Source of the DNA: Ruminococcus sp. UBA946
Lineage (GTDB): Bacteria > Bacillota > Clostridia > Oscillospirales > Ruminococcaceae
Length of the DNA: 16,756 nt
Direction of reading: 5' to 3'
Assembly (NCBI GenBank): GCA_002293295.1
Contig: DBCY01000081.1
Span: forward strand, 1-16,756
Shown here: in pieces, positions 5,726 through 12,591 of the stretch
How the letters are laid out: every line of letters starts with the position of its first letter
How positions within the stretch are numbered: the first letter of the stretch is position 1
Program-made: the position numbers and the translations under genes
The notes under the pieces: generated by a model
Database searches by the model: none
What the model was told of the DNA's origin: nothing
Seen by the model: the letters and a program-made list of their open reading frames with translations, nothing else

Positions 5726-7135
5726 ATGTTAATTAAAAAGAAATTCAGCTTAATCCTTGTTTTCTGCATAGCTTTATCCGTATTGTTCGCTTCCTGTGAT
5801 AACAGTGACGCCGAAGCGGAAGAGATATCCGCAAATGTTATCACGCAAAGCGATACCGGCGCTCCCAGCGGTTCCGATACGGAATCTGAAAGCGGCACGC
5901 CCGCAGAAACCCAGATTGTCGCGGTTACCGATTCGCAGGGCGAAGTCGTTACGAACGCTCAGGGAGGCGCTGTAACCGAAGTTACGTCCGTTACCGAGCC
6001 GCTTCCCGTTTCTGCCCTGTCACCTGATGAATCAAAAAAAATAGAGGAGCTTATTACACAGAGCGCTACCCAGGCTACTACAGTTGTTTCCAAATCATCA
6101 ATAGCGGACGGTGCAAAGTATGCTTATAACACGCTTACGGACGATGAAAAGGGTCTTTATGACGCGATTGTTTCCTTCACTGAAACCATGAGGTACAAGC
6201 TTAATGTTACCGACGCAGTTGACAGCAAGGTATGGTCAAAAATCCTCGGTTTGGTGTATTATCAGGAGCCTCAGCTTTTCTGGCTCGACGCCAAATCAAA
6301 GGTAGGCAGACTGTATTTTAACGAATATGACACCGAAGCTGTCGCTGTGATGCAGAAAGAAATAGATACTGTTGTAAACAAGCTTTTAAAAGAAGCCGAA
6401 GGCAAATCATCAACCTATGACAAGCTTAAGGTTTTCCATGATTACCTTGTTTTAAACAGCTCATTCCAGCTCGGAGCCGCGGAATCGGGCTCTTATAACT
6501 CCTCAATCTATTCCGCGCTCTCAAAAACGGGCGGACAGGGTAATGTCCAGTGCGCAGGTTACGCAAAGGCTATGAAATACCTTTGCGATAAATCAGGCAT
6601 CAACTGTATGGTTATTACGGGCAATAATGAAAAGGGTGATACCCATGCATGGAATATCGTCGATGTGGACGGCTCGTGGTATAATCTTGACGTTACGTGG
6701 GATGACCCGCTGCTTTCCGTACCCGATGAAAAATATATCCGCAATGCCTACTTCCTCGTTCCCGACAAGTGGATTAAGGATAATACGCACTTTAACGCCA
6801 ATATAAAAGCTTTGGCGTCTGGCGGTTCGGTTAAGTATTTCACCCCTCCCGCCTGTACGGAAACATCCCTTAATTATTTCGTTCAGAACAATATGGTTTA
6901 CTCAGACGCAGCGTCTGCCGAAGCAGCTATCAAGTCCCAGATTGATAAGGTTGTCGCCTCAAAGGGCAGGGTTGTTGAAATCCTTTGCGAATCCAAGACG
7001 GTTTACGACGCCGTTTATAAAAAGATTAAGGATTATCAGACCTATGCCCAGGGTAAGAGTTCAACAGTAAAGGGACTTTCCGATATGTGCAACGAAGGGA
7101 TGCTTCTTATTGAACTTGATATACAGTATAACTGA
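5726..7135 (+). CDS. Transglutaminase-like domain lipoprotein (paralog 2 of 5)
   Basis: A 469-residue lipoprotein: lipobox LFASC with Cys24, then about 100 residues of acidic, Thr/Ser/Gly-rich linker. The helical domain starts at about 131 (KYAYNTLTDDEKGLYDAIV, LVYYQEPQLFWLD). The transglutaminase-like core has Cys276 (VQCAGYAKAM), His307 (DTHAWNIV) and Asp322 (NLDVTWDDP); all triad residues are present. The C-terminal conserved domain runs about 370-469. It is the closest relative of paralog 1 by eye but lacks the SH3-like domain. AGGA (5715-5718) is 7 bases before the ATG. It ends two bases before paralog 3, so the two are cotranscribed. The substrate cannot be told from sequence. Confidence 0.85.
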   Translation: MLIKKKFSLILVFCIALSVLFASCDNSDAEAEEISANVITQSDTGAPSGSDTESESGTPAETQIVAVTDSQGEVVTNAQGGAVTEVTSVTEPLPVSALSPDESKKIEELITQSATQATTVVSKSSIADGAKYAYNTLTDDEKGLYDAIVSFTETMRYKLNVTDAVDSKVWSKILGLVYYQEPQLFWLDAKSKVGRLYFNEYDTEAVAVMQKEIDTVVNKLLKEAEGKSSTYDKLKVFHDYLVLNSSFQLGAAESGSYNSSIYSALSKTGGQGNVQCAGYAKAMKYLCDKSGINCMVITGNNEKGDTHAWNIVDVDGSWYNLDVTWDDPLLSVPDEKYIRNAYFLVPDKWIKDNTHFNANIKALASGGSVKYFTPPACTETSLNYFVQNNMVYSDAASAEAAIKSQIDKVVASKGRVVEILCESKTVYDAVYKKIKDYQTYAQGKSSTVKGLSDMCNEGMLLIELDIQYN

Positions 7136-7137
7136 TT

Positions 7138-8361
7138 ATGAAAAATTATAATCGCTTTTATAATAAAAGAATATTAACTGCGGCAAGAGTTTTATCCCTT
7201 GCCGCAATTATGGCTTTTACAAGCCCGGGATGCCGTTCGGTAAATGACGACATTCTTCCCGAACCCGATGAAAACGGCGCTTTTTTTATAATACCGCCCG
7301 GTGATGAAATTACCGGAAGCGAAACCGGAGACGCTTACGGCTCTGATTCTGATTATGTTTATGAATCCTTGTCCGATGTTCAGAAAAACGCGTATGATTC
7401 AATTGTGAATGCGGTTTTGCATTATGAGCCGCAGGTTAAACTCCCCGGCTTATTTTCACCCTCGGATATAAAAAAGCTTTTTACGCTGGTTTATACGCAG
7501 GAAAGCAATATATTCTGGCTGAGCAGCATTCTTTCAATACCTGCCGGTCCTTCTGATACAATTAATCTGAATTACCGGTATCCTGGGGATGATTTGGATA
7601 TTATGGGCGGCGAGCTGGAAATCGCGGCCGGAAATATCCTGGAAAGCCTTCCCGGCGGATGCACCGCCTATGAGGCTGTCAAACGCTTTCACGACAGTAT
7701 TGTGACGGGGTGCGGGTTTTCATCGGAAAAAGAACATGTCAATTCGGCATACGGAGCTTTAGTTGACGGTTACGCCCAGTGCGAGGGATATGCTTTCGCA
7801 ATGTCTTTTCTGTGCGACCGTGCGGGTATACCTAATTTTGTGGTTACGGGAACTGATTCCGAAGGCGCCACCCATGCATGGAACAAAATAAATATCAGCG
7901 GAAGCTGGTATAATGTTGACTGCACATGGGACGACCCTATCCTGAAATATGAGAATAAGCTTTTTATCAAGCATGACTACCTGCTTGTGCCTGATAAGGA
8001 TATAATAGGTATTACACATTTTCCGAATAACGATTACTTCTCTTCCCCGGTCTGTGATTCGGAGAAAAATAACTATTATGCAATGGAAGGCATTCTTTTT
8101 AAAACAGCGCAGGAGGGTATCGATTACCTTCGCGATAATATCAGACTGCAGGCTATGGCAGGCAGAAGGGAAGTTGAATTCAGGCTGGCGTCCCGTGAAG
8201 AATATGACAGGACCGCCGCCGAGCTGTTTGACAATAATAAGATAAGAAGCATTATTGAGGATATTAACGGTAATACGGGAGCCGGTATAAAATCAGCATA
8301 CAAATATAACAACGAAAGACTGTATATTATTCATATTTCATTGATTTTTGACAGGGATTAG
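7138..8361 (+). CDS. Transglutaminase-like domain exported protein (paralog 3 of 5)
   Basis: A 407-residue paralog. The N-terminus is basic then hydrophobic, ending MAFTSPGC; Cys32 is probably lipidated, although the lipobox is weaker than in its neighbours because of the Pro. The linker is short. The helical domain starts at about 73 (YVYESLSDVQKNAYDSIV, LVYTQESNIFWLSS). The core has Cys215 (AQCEGYAFAM), His246 (ATHAWNKI) and Asp261 (NVDCTWDDP). The C-terminal domain runs about 303-407. The ATG is 2 bases after the stop of paralog 2 with no clear ribosome binding site in front, which suggests translation by reinitiation. The repeat-associated hairpin behind it may end the transcript in part. 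Confidence 0.83.
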   Translation: MKNYNRFYNKRILTAARVLSLAAIMAFTSPGCRSVNDDILPEPDENGAFFIIPPGDEITGSETGDAYGSDSDYVYESLSDVQKNAYDSIVNAVLHYEPQVKLPGLFSPSDIKKLFTLVYTQESNIFWLSSILSIPAGPSDTINLNYRYPGDDLDIMGGELEIAAGNILESLPGGCTAYEAVKRFHDSIVTGCGFSSEKEHVNSAYGALVDGYAQCEGYAFAMSFLCDRAGIPNFVVTGTDSEGATHAWNKINISGSWYNVDCTWDDPILKYENKLFIKHDYLLVPDKDIIGITHFPNNDYFSSPVCDSEKNNYYAMEGILFKTAQEGIDYLRDNIRLQAMAGRREVEFRLASREEYDRTAAELFDNNKIRSIIEDINGNTGAGIKSAYKYNNERLYIIHISLIFDRD

Positions 8362-8364
8362 GGA

Positions 8365-8433
8365 GTACCAATTAATAATTAAAAATTAACAATTAACAAT
8401 GGCGGTATACCGCCTGCGGCGGTATGATTTTTT
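8365..8433. repeat. AT-rich intergenic repeat-like element with terminator hairpin
   Basis: A tract of AATTAATAATTAAAAATTAA and AACAATTAACAAT (about 8371-8400) runs into the palindrome GGCGGTATACCGCC (8401-8414). TACCGCC (8408-8414), loop TGC, GGCGGTA (8418-8424) then forms a stem followed by TGATTTTTT, a good plus-strand terminator. The same GGCGGTA/TACCGCC strand can pair in two ways. From memory, similar AATTAA/AACAAT tracts recur between genes in gut Clostridia, so this is probably a dispersed element. AGTACC (8364-8369) and GGTACT (8466-8471) could be short inverted ends. Confidence 0.45.
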
Positions 8434-8511
8434 ATTTATTATCCGTCACTTTTTAGTTGTTACAAGGTACTGGTATGAAGTTTTGGATTTCCGGAAGGGC
8501 AGGTGATTGCA

Positions 8512-10032
8512 GTGGAAATTAAGCATAGACAGTTTTCCGTTTTTCTTTTGATAATACTTGTTATATCAGTTTTGGCGTCCTGTGAACAGAACAACCTGGC
8601 AGACTGGGAAGACACGCTTCCCACCGTTTCATCGCGTATTCCCGAAACGGAGGCTGTCGTTGTGATATATGAGGAACCCGAAAGCGAAACGACGGCTGTA
8701 ACCGCGGTTACAACCACCGTAACTAAAAAAACATCATCCTCTTCTTCAGAACCCGAGCTTGCCACATCCACAGGCACAGCTTATGATTATGAAAATGAAG
8801 AACTGCTTGAGGGCATACCCCCCGTGACTGTAGTGCCGGCGGTACCAATAACAGGTTATACCGTTACTACCGCTTCAATACCCGCTATAACCGCTCCGCC
8901 TGTTACAGCCATAACAGGCGGGAGTAATGAGGAAATCATATCACGGACTGATACGTCAGCCGTAAAACCGGATGAAACGCCCGGCTTCAGTAACGGTAAA
9001 AGCATAAACCTTTACCGTCCGTACAGCTACAGAAGTCTGAACGATACCCAGCAGTATGTTTATGATATGCTGATTAACGCTATGGAGCATTACAGAACCG
9101 AGCTTACGATTCCCGCTTCGGTGAGTGTTTCCGACGAGGATTATAAATCGGTTTATCAGCTGCTTTATAATGATGACAGCTTTATATACTATATCGGAAC
9201 GCTTATAAACTATAAGGTGGCTAACGGAAATAAAAACATCGAAATACAGTATAAATACACTCAGGATGAAGTATTAAGGATGCAGGACGAAATCGAAGCC
9301 GCCGCCGATGAAATTTTATCCGGGATAGACAGCGGTATGACAAAATATGATATTATCAGGTATTTTTACGATGAAATTACTGTTAACTGCGTTTATGATG
9401 TATCGTCTCCCAACTGCAACGATATTTACGGCTGCTTTGTCAATAAAAAAGCCAAATGCGGCGGGTTTTCAAAAGCGTTCAACTACCTTTGCAGCAAAGC
9501 CGGAATAGAATGTATTCTGGTAACCGGCGATTATGAAGGACCCCATATGTGGAATATGGTTAATATCGATAATGAATGGTATCATGTCGACGTTACCATG
9601 GGTATCGTTAAGAATGCTGAGGAAAAATACGTGCGTTACGATTATTTCTGCGTTACCGATGATTTTATTGAAAATAACCGTACTGTTTATACCCAAAGCT
9701 ATGATTATCCCGAAGCGGTTCACAGCACATATAATTATTTTTACTTTAACGGCCTTATAGCGGAAACATATGAAGACGCCGAAAGAATCCTGTATGATGA
9801 GATTATAAAAGCCGCTGCCTTCAAGTCGCCTGTAATACAGTTTTCCTGCGCGTCACACGGGGTTTATGAAGCTGTCATAAATAATTTTTTCAATCCTGAT
9901 TCCCTGGAAGCCCTTAATGTTCTTGACGCGGCTTTTTCCCGGGCGGAATACAAATATGACCGGGAAGCCGTAAAGTATAATCAGGACCCTAATACTCTGG
10001 TTATAAAAATTTTCCCCACTTATCTTGACTGA
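8512..10032 (+). CDS. Transglutaminase-like domain lipoprotein, divergent (paralog 4 of 5)
   Basis: A 506-residue lipoprotein: lipobox VLASC with Cys24, followed by the longest linker of the set (about 25-168), rich in Thr, Val, Pro and Ser with TAITGG-type segments. The helical domain starts at about 171 (YSYRSLNDTQQYVYDMLI). The core has Cys316 (AKCGGFSKAF), His345 (GPHMWNMV) and Asp360 (YHVDVTMGI). The Trp and DP that normally follow the Asp are missing, so activity may be altered. The conserved C-terminal domain runs about 405-506. GTG 8512 is 5 bases behind AGGTGAT (8501-8507); GTG 8503 behind GGAAGGG is the alternative. No promoter was identified in the gap. Confidence 0.82.
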   Translation: MEIKHRQFSVFLLIILVISVLASCEQNNLADWEDTLPTVSSRIPETEAVVVIYEEPESETTAVTAVTTTVTKKTSSSSSEPELATSTGTAYDYENEELLEGIPPVTVVPAVPITGYTVTTASIPAITAPPVTAITGGSNEEIISRTDTSAVKPDETPGFSNGKSINLYRPYSYRSLNDTQQYVYDMLINAMEHYRTELTIPASVSVSDEDYKSVYQLLYNDDSFIYYIGTLINYKVANGNKNIEIQYKYTQDEVLRMQDEIEAAADEILSGIDSGMTKYDIIRYFYDEITVNCVYDVSSPNCNDIYGCFVNKKAKCGGFSKAFNYLCSKAGIECILVTGDYEGPHMWNMVNIDNEWYHVDVTMGIVKNAEEKYVRYDYFCVTDDFIENNRTVYTQSYDYPEAVHSTYNYFYFNGLIAETYEDAERILYDEIIKAAAFKSPVIQFSCASHGVYEAVINNFFNPDSLEALNVLDAAFSRAEYKYDREAVKYNQDPNTLVIKIFPTYLD

Positions 10033-10083
10033 TATTTTTATCGCAAAGCATAGAGTATAAAATTTTTGAAGGATGGTTGCAAA

Positions 10084-11301
10084 TTGCGTAAATTCATAAT
10101 AATATTTTCCGTATCAGCAATCATTTTTTCAGGATGCGGCAGAAATAACGGCAATGACGATACAAGAGTTCCGAACTTTAATATATTTTCAGACGGCACT
10201 TCCGGAAAATCAACGGATGAACCTGTTTTATACGAATATGACGCTGCTTTTTATATTCCGCCCGGGATGACCACCCGGTATGCAAGCGCTAACCTGTCAG
10301 CCGACGAAAAGGAAATTTATAATCTCCTTCTCGGCAGGATGGGGAATTTTGAAAAATCCCTGGTGATGGATGAAACATCCGATGTCTACAGTAAACTTCT
10401 GGATATTATCAGAGTTGAACAGCTGGCTTTCTGTCAGGTAGGAAACCGGTATGTCGGTGACCGTAACATTGACACCCAGCGATTCGACCTTGTTTTTGAA
10501 TACCGCTTTGATAATCCTAAAGAGCTTGGCGATATGAATCTCGAGGCTGAAAAGGTAGCTGATGAAATTATAGCGAATATTTCCGGGGATATGAGCGGGT
10601 ATGATATACTGAAATATTTTCATGATTACCTGATTATAAACTGTACAAGCGATATTGAATATGAATTTGCCGATACCGTTTATGGTACGTTAGTGAACCG
10701 CAAAGCGCTTTGCGAGGGCTATACAAAAACTTTTTCCTATCTGTGCAACAGAGCGGGCATTGAAAATATGATTGCAACCGGTTATACTACGGTTCCTCAT
10801 ATGTGGAATATGGTCAAACTGGACGGAAACTGGTATCATATTGATGTGACATGGGATAAACCGGGCGACGATTTTCTGGAAATGTATCCCGGGCTTATAT
10901 CATATCAGTATTTCATGGTTACCGATTCAGTTATAGAAAACGACCATACAATACGCGAGGAATATTATTCGCCGCCTAAAGCCTATGGCACTAAAGAGAA
11001 TTACTTTATTAAGGAAAACCGCTATGTAAACTCTTCGGATGAATTTTTACCCGTTGCGGAATCAGCTTTGATAAACGCCGTAAAAAACAAAGATGAATAT
11101 GTTATGTTAAAGTTTGATTCCACCGACCAGTTCCTTTCTGTTTCATCAAAGCTTAATCAGGCGGATACTTATTCCGAAGCTAAGCATTTAAGCGAGGTTG
11201 TTAATAATATGAGCGATGAATTCGGGATAGATATTTCTCTTAGCTATTCCGAATCATATGAGAGTTACCGTATAATGCTTTTCATATTAAAATACGGTTA
11301 A
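10084..11301 (+). CDS. Transglutaminase-like domain lipoprotein (paralog 5 of 5)
   Basis: A 405-residue lipoprotein: lipobox IIFSGC with Cys18, short linker, helical domain from about 65 (YASANLSADEKEIYNLLL). The core has Cys210 (ALCEGYTKTF), His239 (VPHMWNMV) and Asp254 (YHIDVTWDKP), so the full triad is present. The PHMWNMV context is shared with paralog 4 and differs from THAWN in paralogs 1-3. The C-terminal domain (about 300-405) keeps the shape but little sequence. TTG 10084 is 7 bases behind GAAGGATGG (10068-10076); the upstream in-frame TTG at 10066 has no site. Only 51 bases separate it from paralog 4, so they are probably cotranscribed. Confidence 0.84.
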   Translation: MRKFIIIFSVSAIIFSGCGRNNGNDDTRVPNFNIFSDGTSGKSTDEPVLYEYDAAFYIPPGMTTRYASANLSADEKEIYNLLLGRMGNFEKSLVMDETSDVYSKLLDIIRVEQLAFCQVGNRYVGDRNIDTQRFDLVFEYRFDNPKELGDMNLEAEKVADEIIANISGDMSGYDILKYFHDYLIINCTSDIEYEFADTVYGTLVNRKALCEGYTKTFSYLCNRAGIENMIATGYTTVPHMWNMVKLDGNWYHIDVTWDKPGDDFLEMYPGLISYQYFMVTDSVIENDHTIREEYYSPPKAYGTKENYFIKENRYVNSSDEFLPVAESALINAVKNKDEYVMLKFDSTDQFLSVSSKLNQADTYSEAKHLSEVVNNMSDEFGIDISLSYSESYESYRIMLFILKYG

Positions 11302-11320
11302 TCCCAAATAAAGTCTGCTA

Positions 11321-11338
11321 AAACAGTTTTGTCTGTTT
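11321..11338 (+). repeat. Small hairpin after paralog 5
   Basis: AAACAG, loop TTTTGT, CTGTTT: a 6-bp stem without a following T run. It is too weak to call a terminator with confidence. Confidence 0.25.
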
Positions 11339-11412
11339 CTGGAAATAATTACACAAAATGTTTAATTGTTCTGTATGCATTAAATATTATAATAATAACA
11401 GGAGATGGTTTC

Positions 11413-11535
11413 ATGAATATTCCGGTAACGGGAAACACGTCATTCGTAGTATATCTGATTATACTGATTGTTGCCGCTGTTTTTATCGGCGGAGCGGTTA
11501 TCGCAGGTATAATTTCCAGGAAAAAAAAGAAATAG
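11413..11535 (+). CDS. 40-residue sorting-signal-like membrane peptide
   Basis: The peptide begins MNIPVTGNTS, followed by a single hydrophobic helix (about 11-35) and a basic tail RKKKK. That is the layout of a C-terminal cell-wall sorting signal (LPxTG-type motif, membrane span, positive tail), here with almost nothing before the motif. The charge pattern predicts N-terminus out and tail in the cytoplasm. AGGAGA (11400-11405) lies 7 bases before the ATG, which supports a real start over the longer open frame from 11329. A TATAAT at 11388-11393 has only a poor -35 partner. Whether a sortase cleaves it is unknown; it could be just a small membrane protein. Confidence 0.65.
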   Translation: MNIPVTGNTSFVVYLIILIVAAVFIGGAVIAGIISRKKKK

Positions 11536-11568
11536 CGGGACGCTTAAGCGTCCCGCTATTTCTTTTTT
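11523..11568. terminator. Strong bidirectional terminator
   Basis: A 21-bp perfect inverted repeat (11523-11543 with 11548-11568) with loop TTAA. The GC-rich core is AGCGGGACGC/GCGTCCCGCT, flanked by A and T runs. It includes the stop codon of the 40-residue peptide and touches the stop of the convergent ECF gene, ending both transcripts. Confidence 0.92.
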
Positions 11569-12127
11569 ATTGCCGGCTCATTAATCCATAAATTGTAGTG
11601 CCTTTAAGGACTTTCTTTATTATGAAATACAAGGGAACTGAAATTGCCACTGCTAAAACCGCATTTATACCGGATGCCGCGGCTTTTGAAGCGACCGCCG
11701 CCCATGCTGTTTCATGAGCTCCGCCTATAATAACGACGGAACAATATGTTTTAATCAAATACAGTATTATATAAACAACCTGACCCGCCGCGGCTGAAAT
11801 CCAGACGGTAAGCTTACCCTCTTTTATGCTTTTATTCAGCATACCCGCCGTGAAACCCATCGCAAACTTTGTCAGGAACGTTACAGGCGCGTCTGTAATA
11901 TACTTAGGGTTAAAAAGGTCAAACATCGCTCCGCCGAGCCCGGAGGCGCCGCCGCCGCTTATACCGCCGAAAAGCAAACCCGAAAGAAGGCAAAGCGTAT
12001 TCCCTATATGTATCCTTGTGTCGCCGGCAACGGGAATAGATATATAATTCCCCGCGTAGACAAGAGCCGCCATAAGTCCCGTAACAACAATTCTGTAAAG
12101 CCTTTTCCTGCTTTCTGACACTGACAT
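11567..12127 (-). CDS. ECF transporter S component (COG4720-like)
   Basis: A 186-residue integral membrane protein with about five or six helices. It is the substrate-binding S unit of an energy-coupling factor importer, which works with a shared EcfT/EcfA module encoded elsewhere. Typical features are the N-terminal VTGLMAALVYAGNY helix, the TRIHIGNTLCLLSGLLFGG stretch, the Gly-rich GGGASGLGGAMFDL and the following TFLTKFAMGFTAG segment. The substrate, a vitamin or similar small compound, cannot be assigned. ATG 12127 lies 7 bases behind GAGGGG; the longer TTG-initiated frame from 12142 overlaps that site. No T or A components are in the window. Confidence 0.8.
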   Translation of the reverse strand: MSVSESRKRLYRIVVTGLMAALVYAGNYISIPVAGDTRIHIGNTLCLLSGLLFGGISGGGASGLGGAMFDLFNPKYITDAPVTFLTKFAMGFTAGMLNKSIKEGKLTVWISAAAGQVVYIILYLIKTYCSVVIIGGAHETAWAAVASKAAASGINAVLAVAISVPLYFIIKKVLKGTTIYGLMSRQ

Positions 12128-12161
12128 GATAATTCCCCTCAATTCCTTAGTTTATACTTTT

Positions 12162-12189
12162 ATTATAACCAAAAAACTGAAGATTGCAA
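12162..12189 (-). promoter_or_regulatory. Promoter of the ECF S-component gene
   Basis: On the minus strand TTGCAA (12189-12184), 16-base spacer, TATAAT (12167-12162). The -10 is perfect and the -35 matches 4 of 6. The leader is under 35 bases, too short for a vitamin riboswitch. Confidence 0.65.
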
Positions 12190-12449
12190 ATAAGGCAATG
12201 CCGCCTTTTACAGAGTTATAACTGTTGATTATATATAATAAAACAAGCTGACTTAGCTTTTGTATATGTTTATAACGTACAGTATTAATACAGTTATATC
12301 AGCCGCTTAAGTTTATTATTATAAAAATAAACAAAAACTATGCGTGCGAAAGTTTTATTACACTGCAATTTGCATGAATTTATTCAAGTTTATAATTTAT
12401 TATTGTTCGGAATTATAATACCATTATCAGGAAGATTTTCAGAGCGGCA
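12190..12449. other. AT-rich intergenic region between ECF and kinase promoters
   Basis: About 260 bases with no credible gene. A possible second promoter, TTGCAT (12370-12375) and TATAAT (12391-12396), has a short 15-base spacer. No stable hairpin was recognised. Confidence 0.4.
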
Positions 12450-12478
12450 TTGACAGTAAAAATTACTTGTGTTATAAT
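12450..12478 (+). promoter_or_regulatory. Extended consensus promoter of the hybrid kinase gene
   Basis: TTGACA (12450-12455), 17-base spacer, TATAAT (12473-12478), with TGT directly before the -10 (extended -10). All 12 consensus bases match. The predicted start is near 12485, leaving a leader of about 105 bases that contains a small ACCG/CGGT inverted pair but no recognised riboswitch. Confidence 0.85.
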
Positions 12479-12591
12479 TTTAAAGGAACAAAAAGCAAGA
12501 GCGGCAGGCTGTACGAGTAAAAACCGGTTTAAAATGTATTACAGACTTCATATCATTACCGGGTACCATTTCGGTTAAGGGAGTATGCTGA

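Noticed and set aside
6559..6790. Open frames on the minus strand across the transglutaminase cores, also near 7759-8019 and 9469-9723.
   Set aside because: They recur because the core motifs are conserved on the coding strand; none has a start signal.
8364..8471. A full insertion sequence between paralogs 3 and 4.
   Set aside because: No transposase or long inverted repeats exist in the 150-base gap; only a miniature repeat can be argued.
11329..11412. A longer form of the 40-residue peptide starting at 11329.
   Set aside because: The extra 28 residues have no ribosome site in front and look non-coding, while AGGAGA directs the start at 11413.
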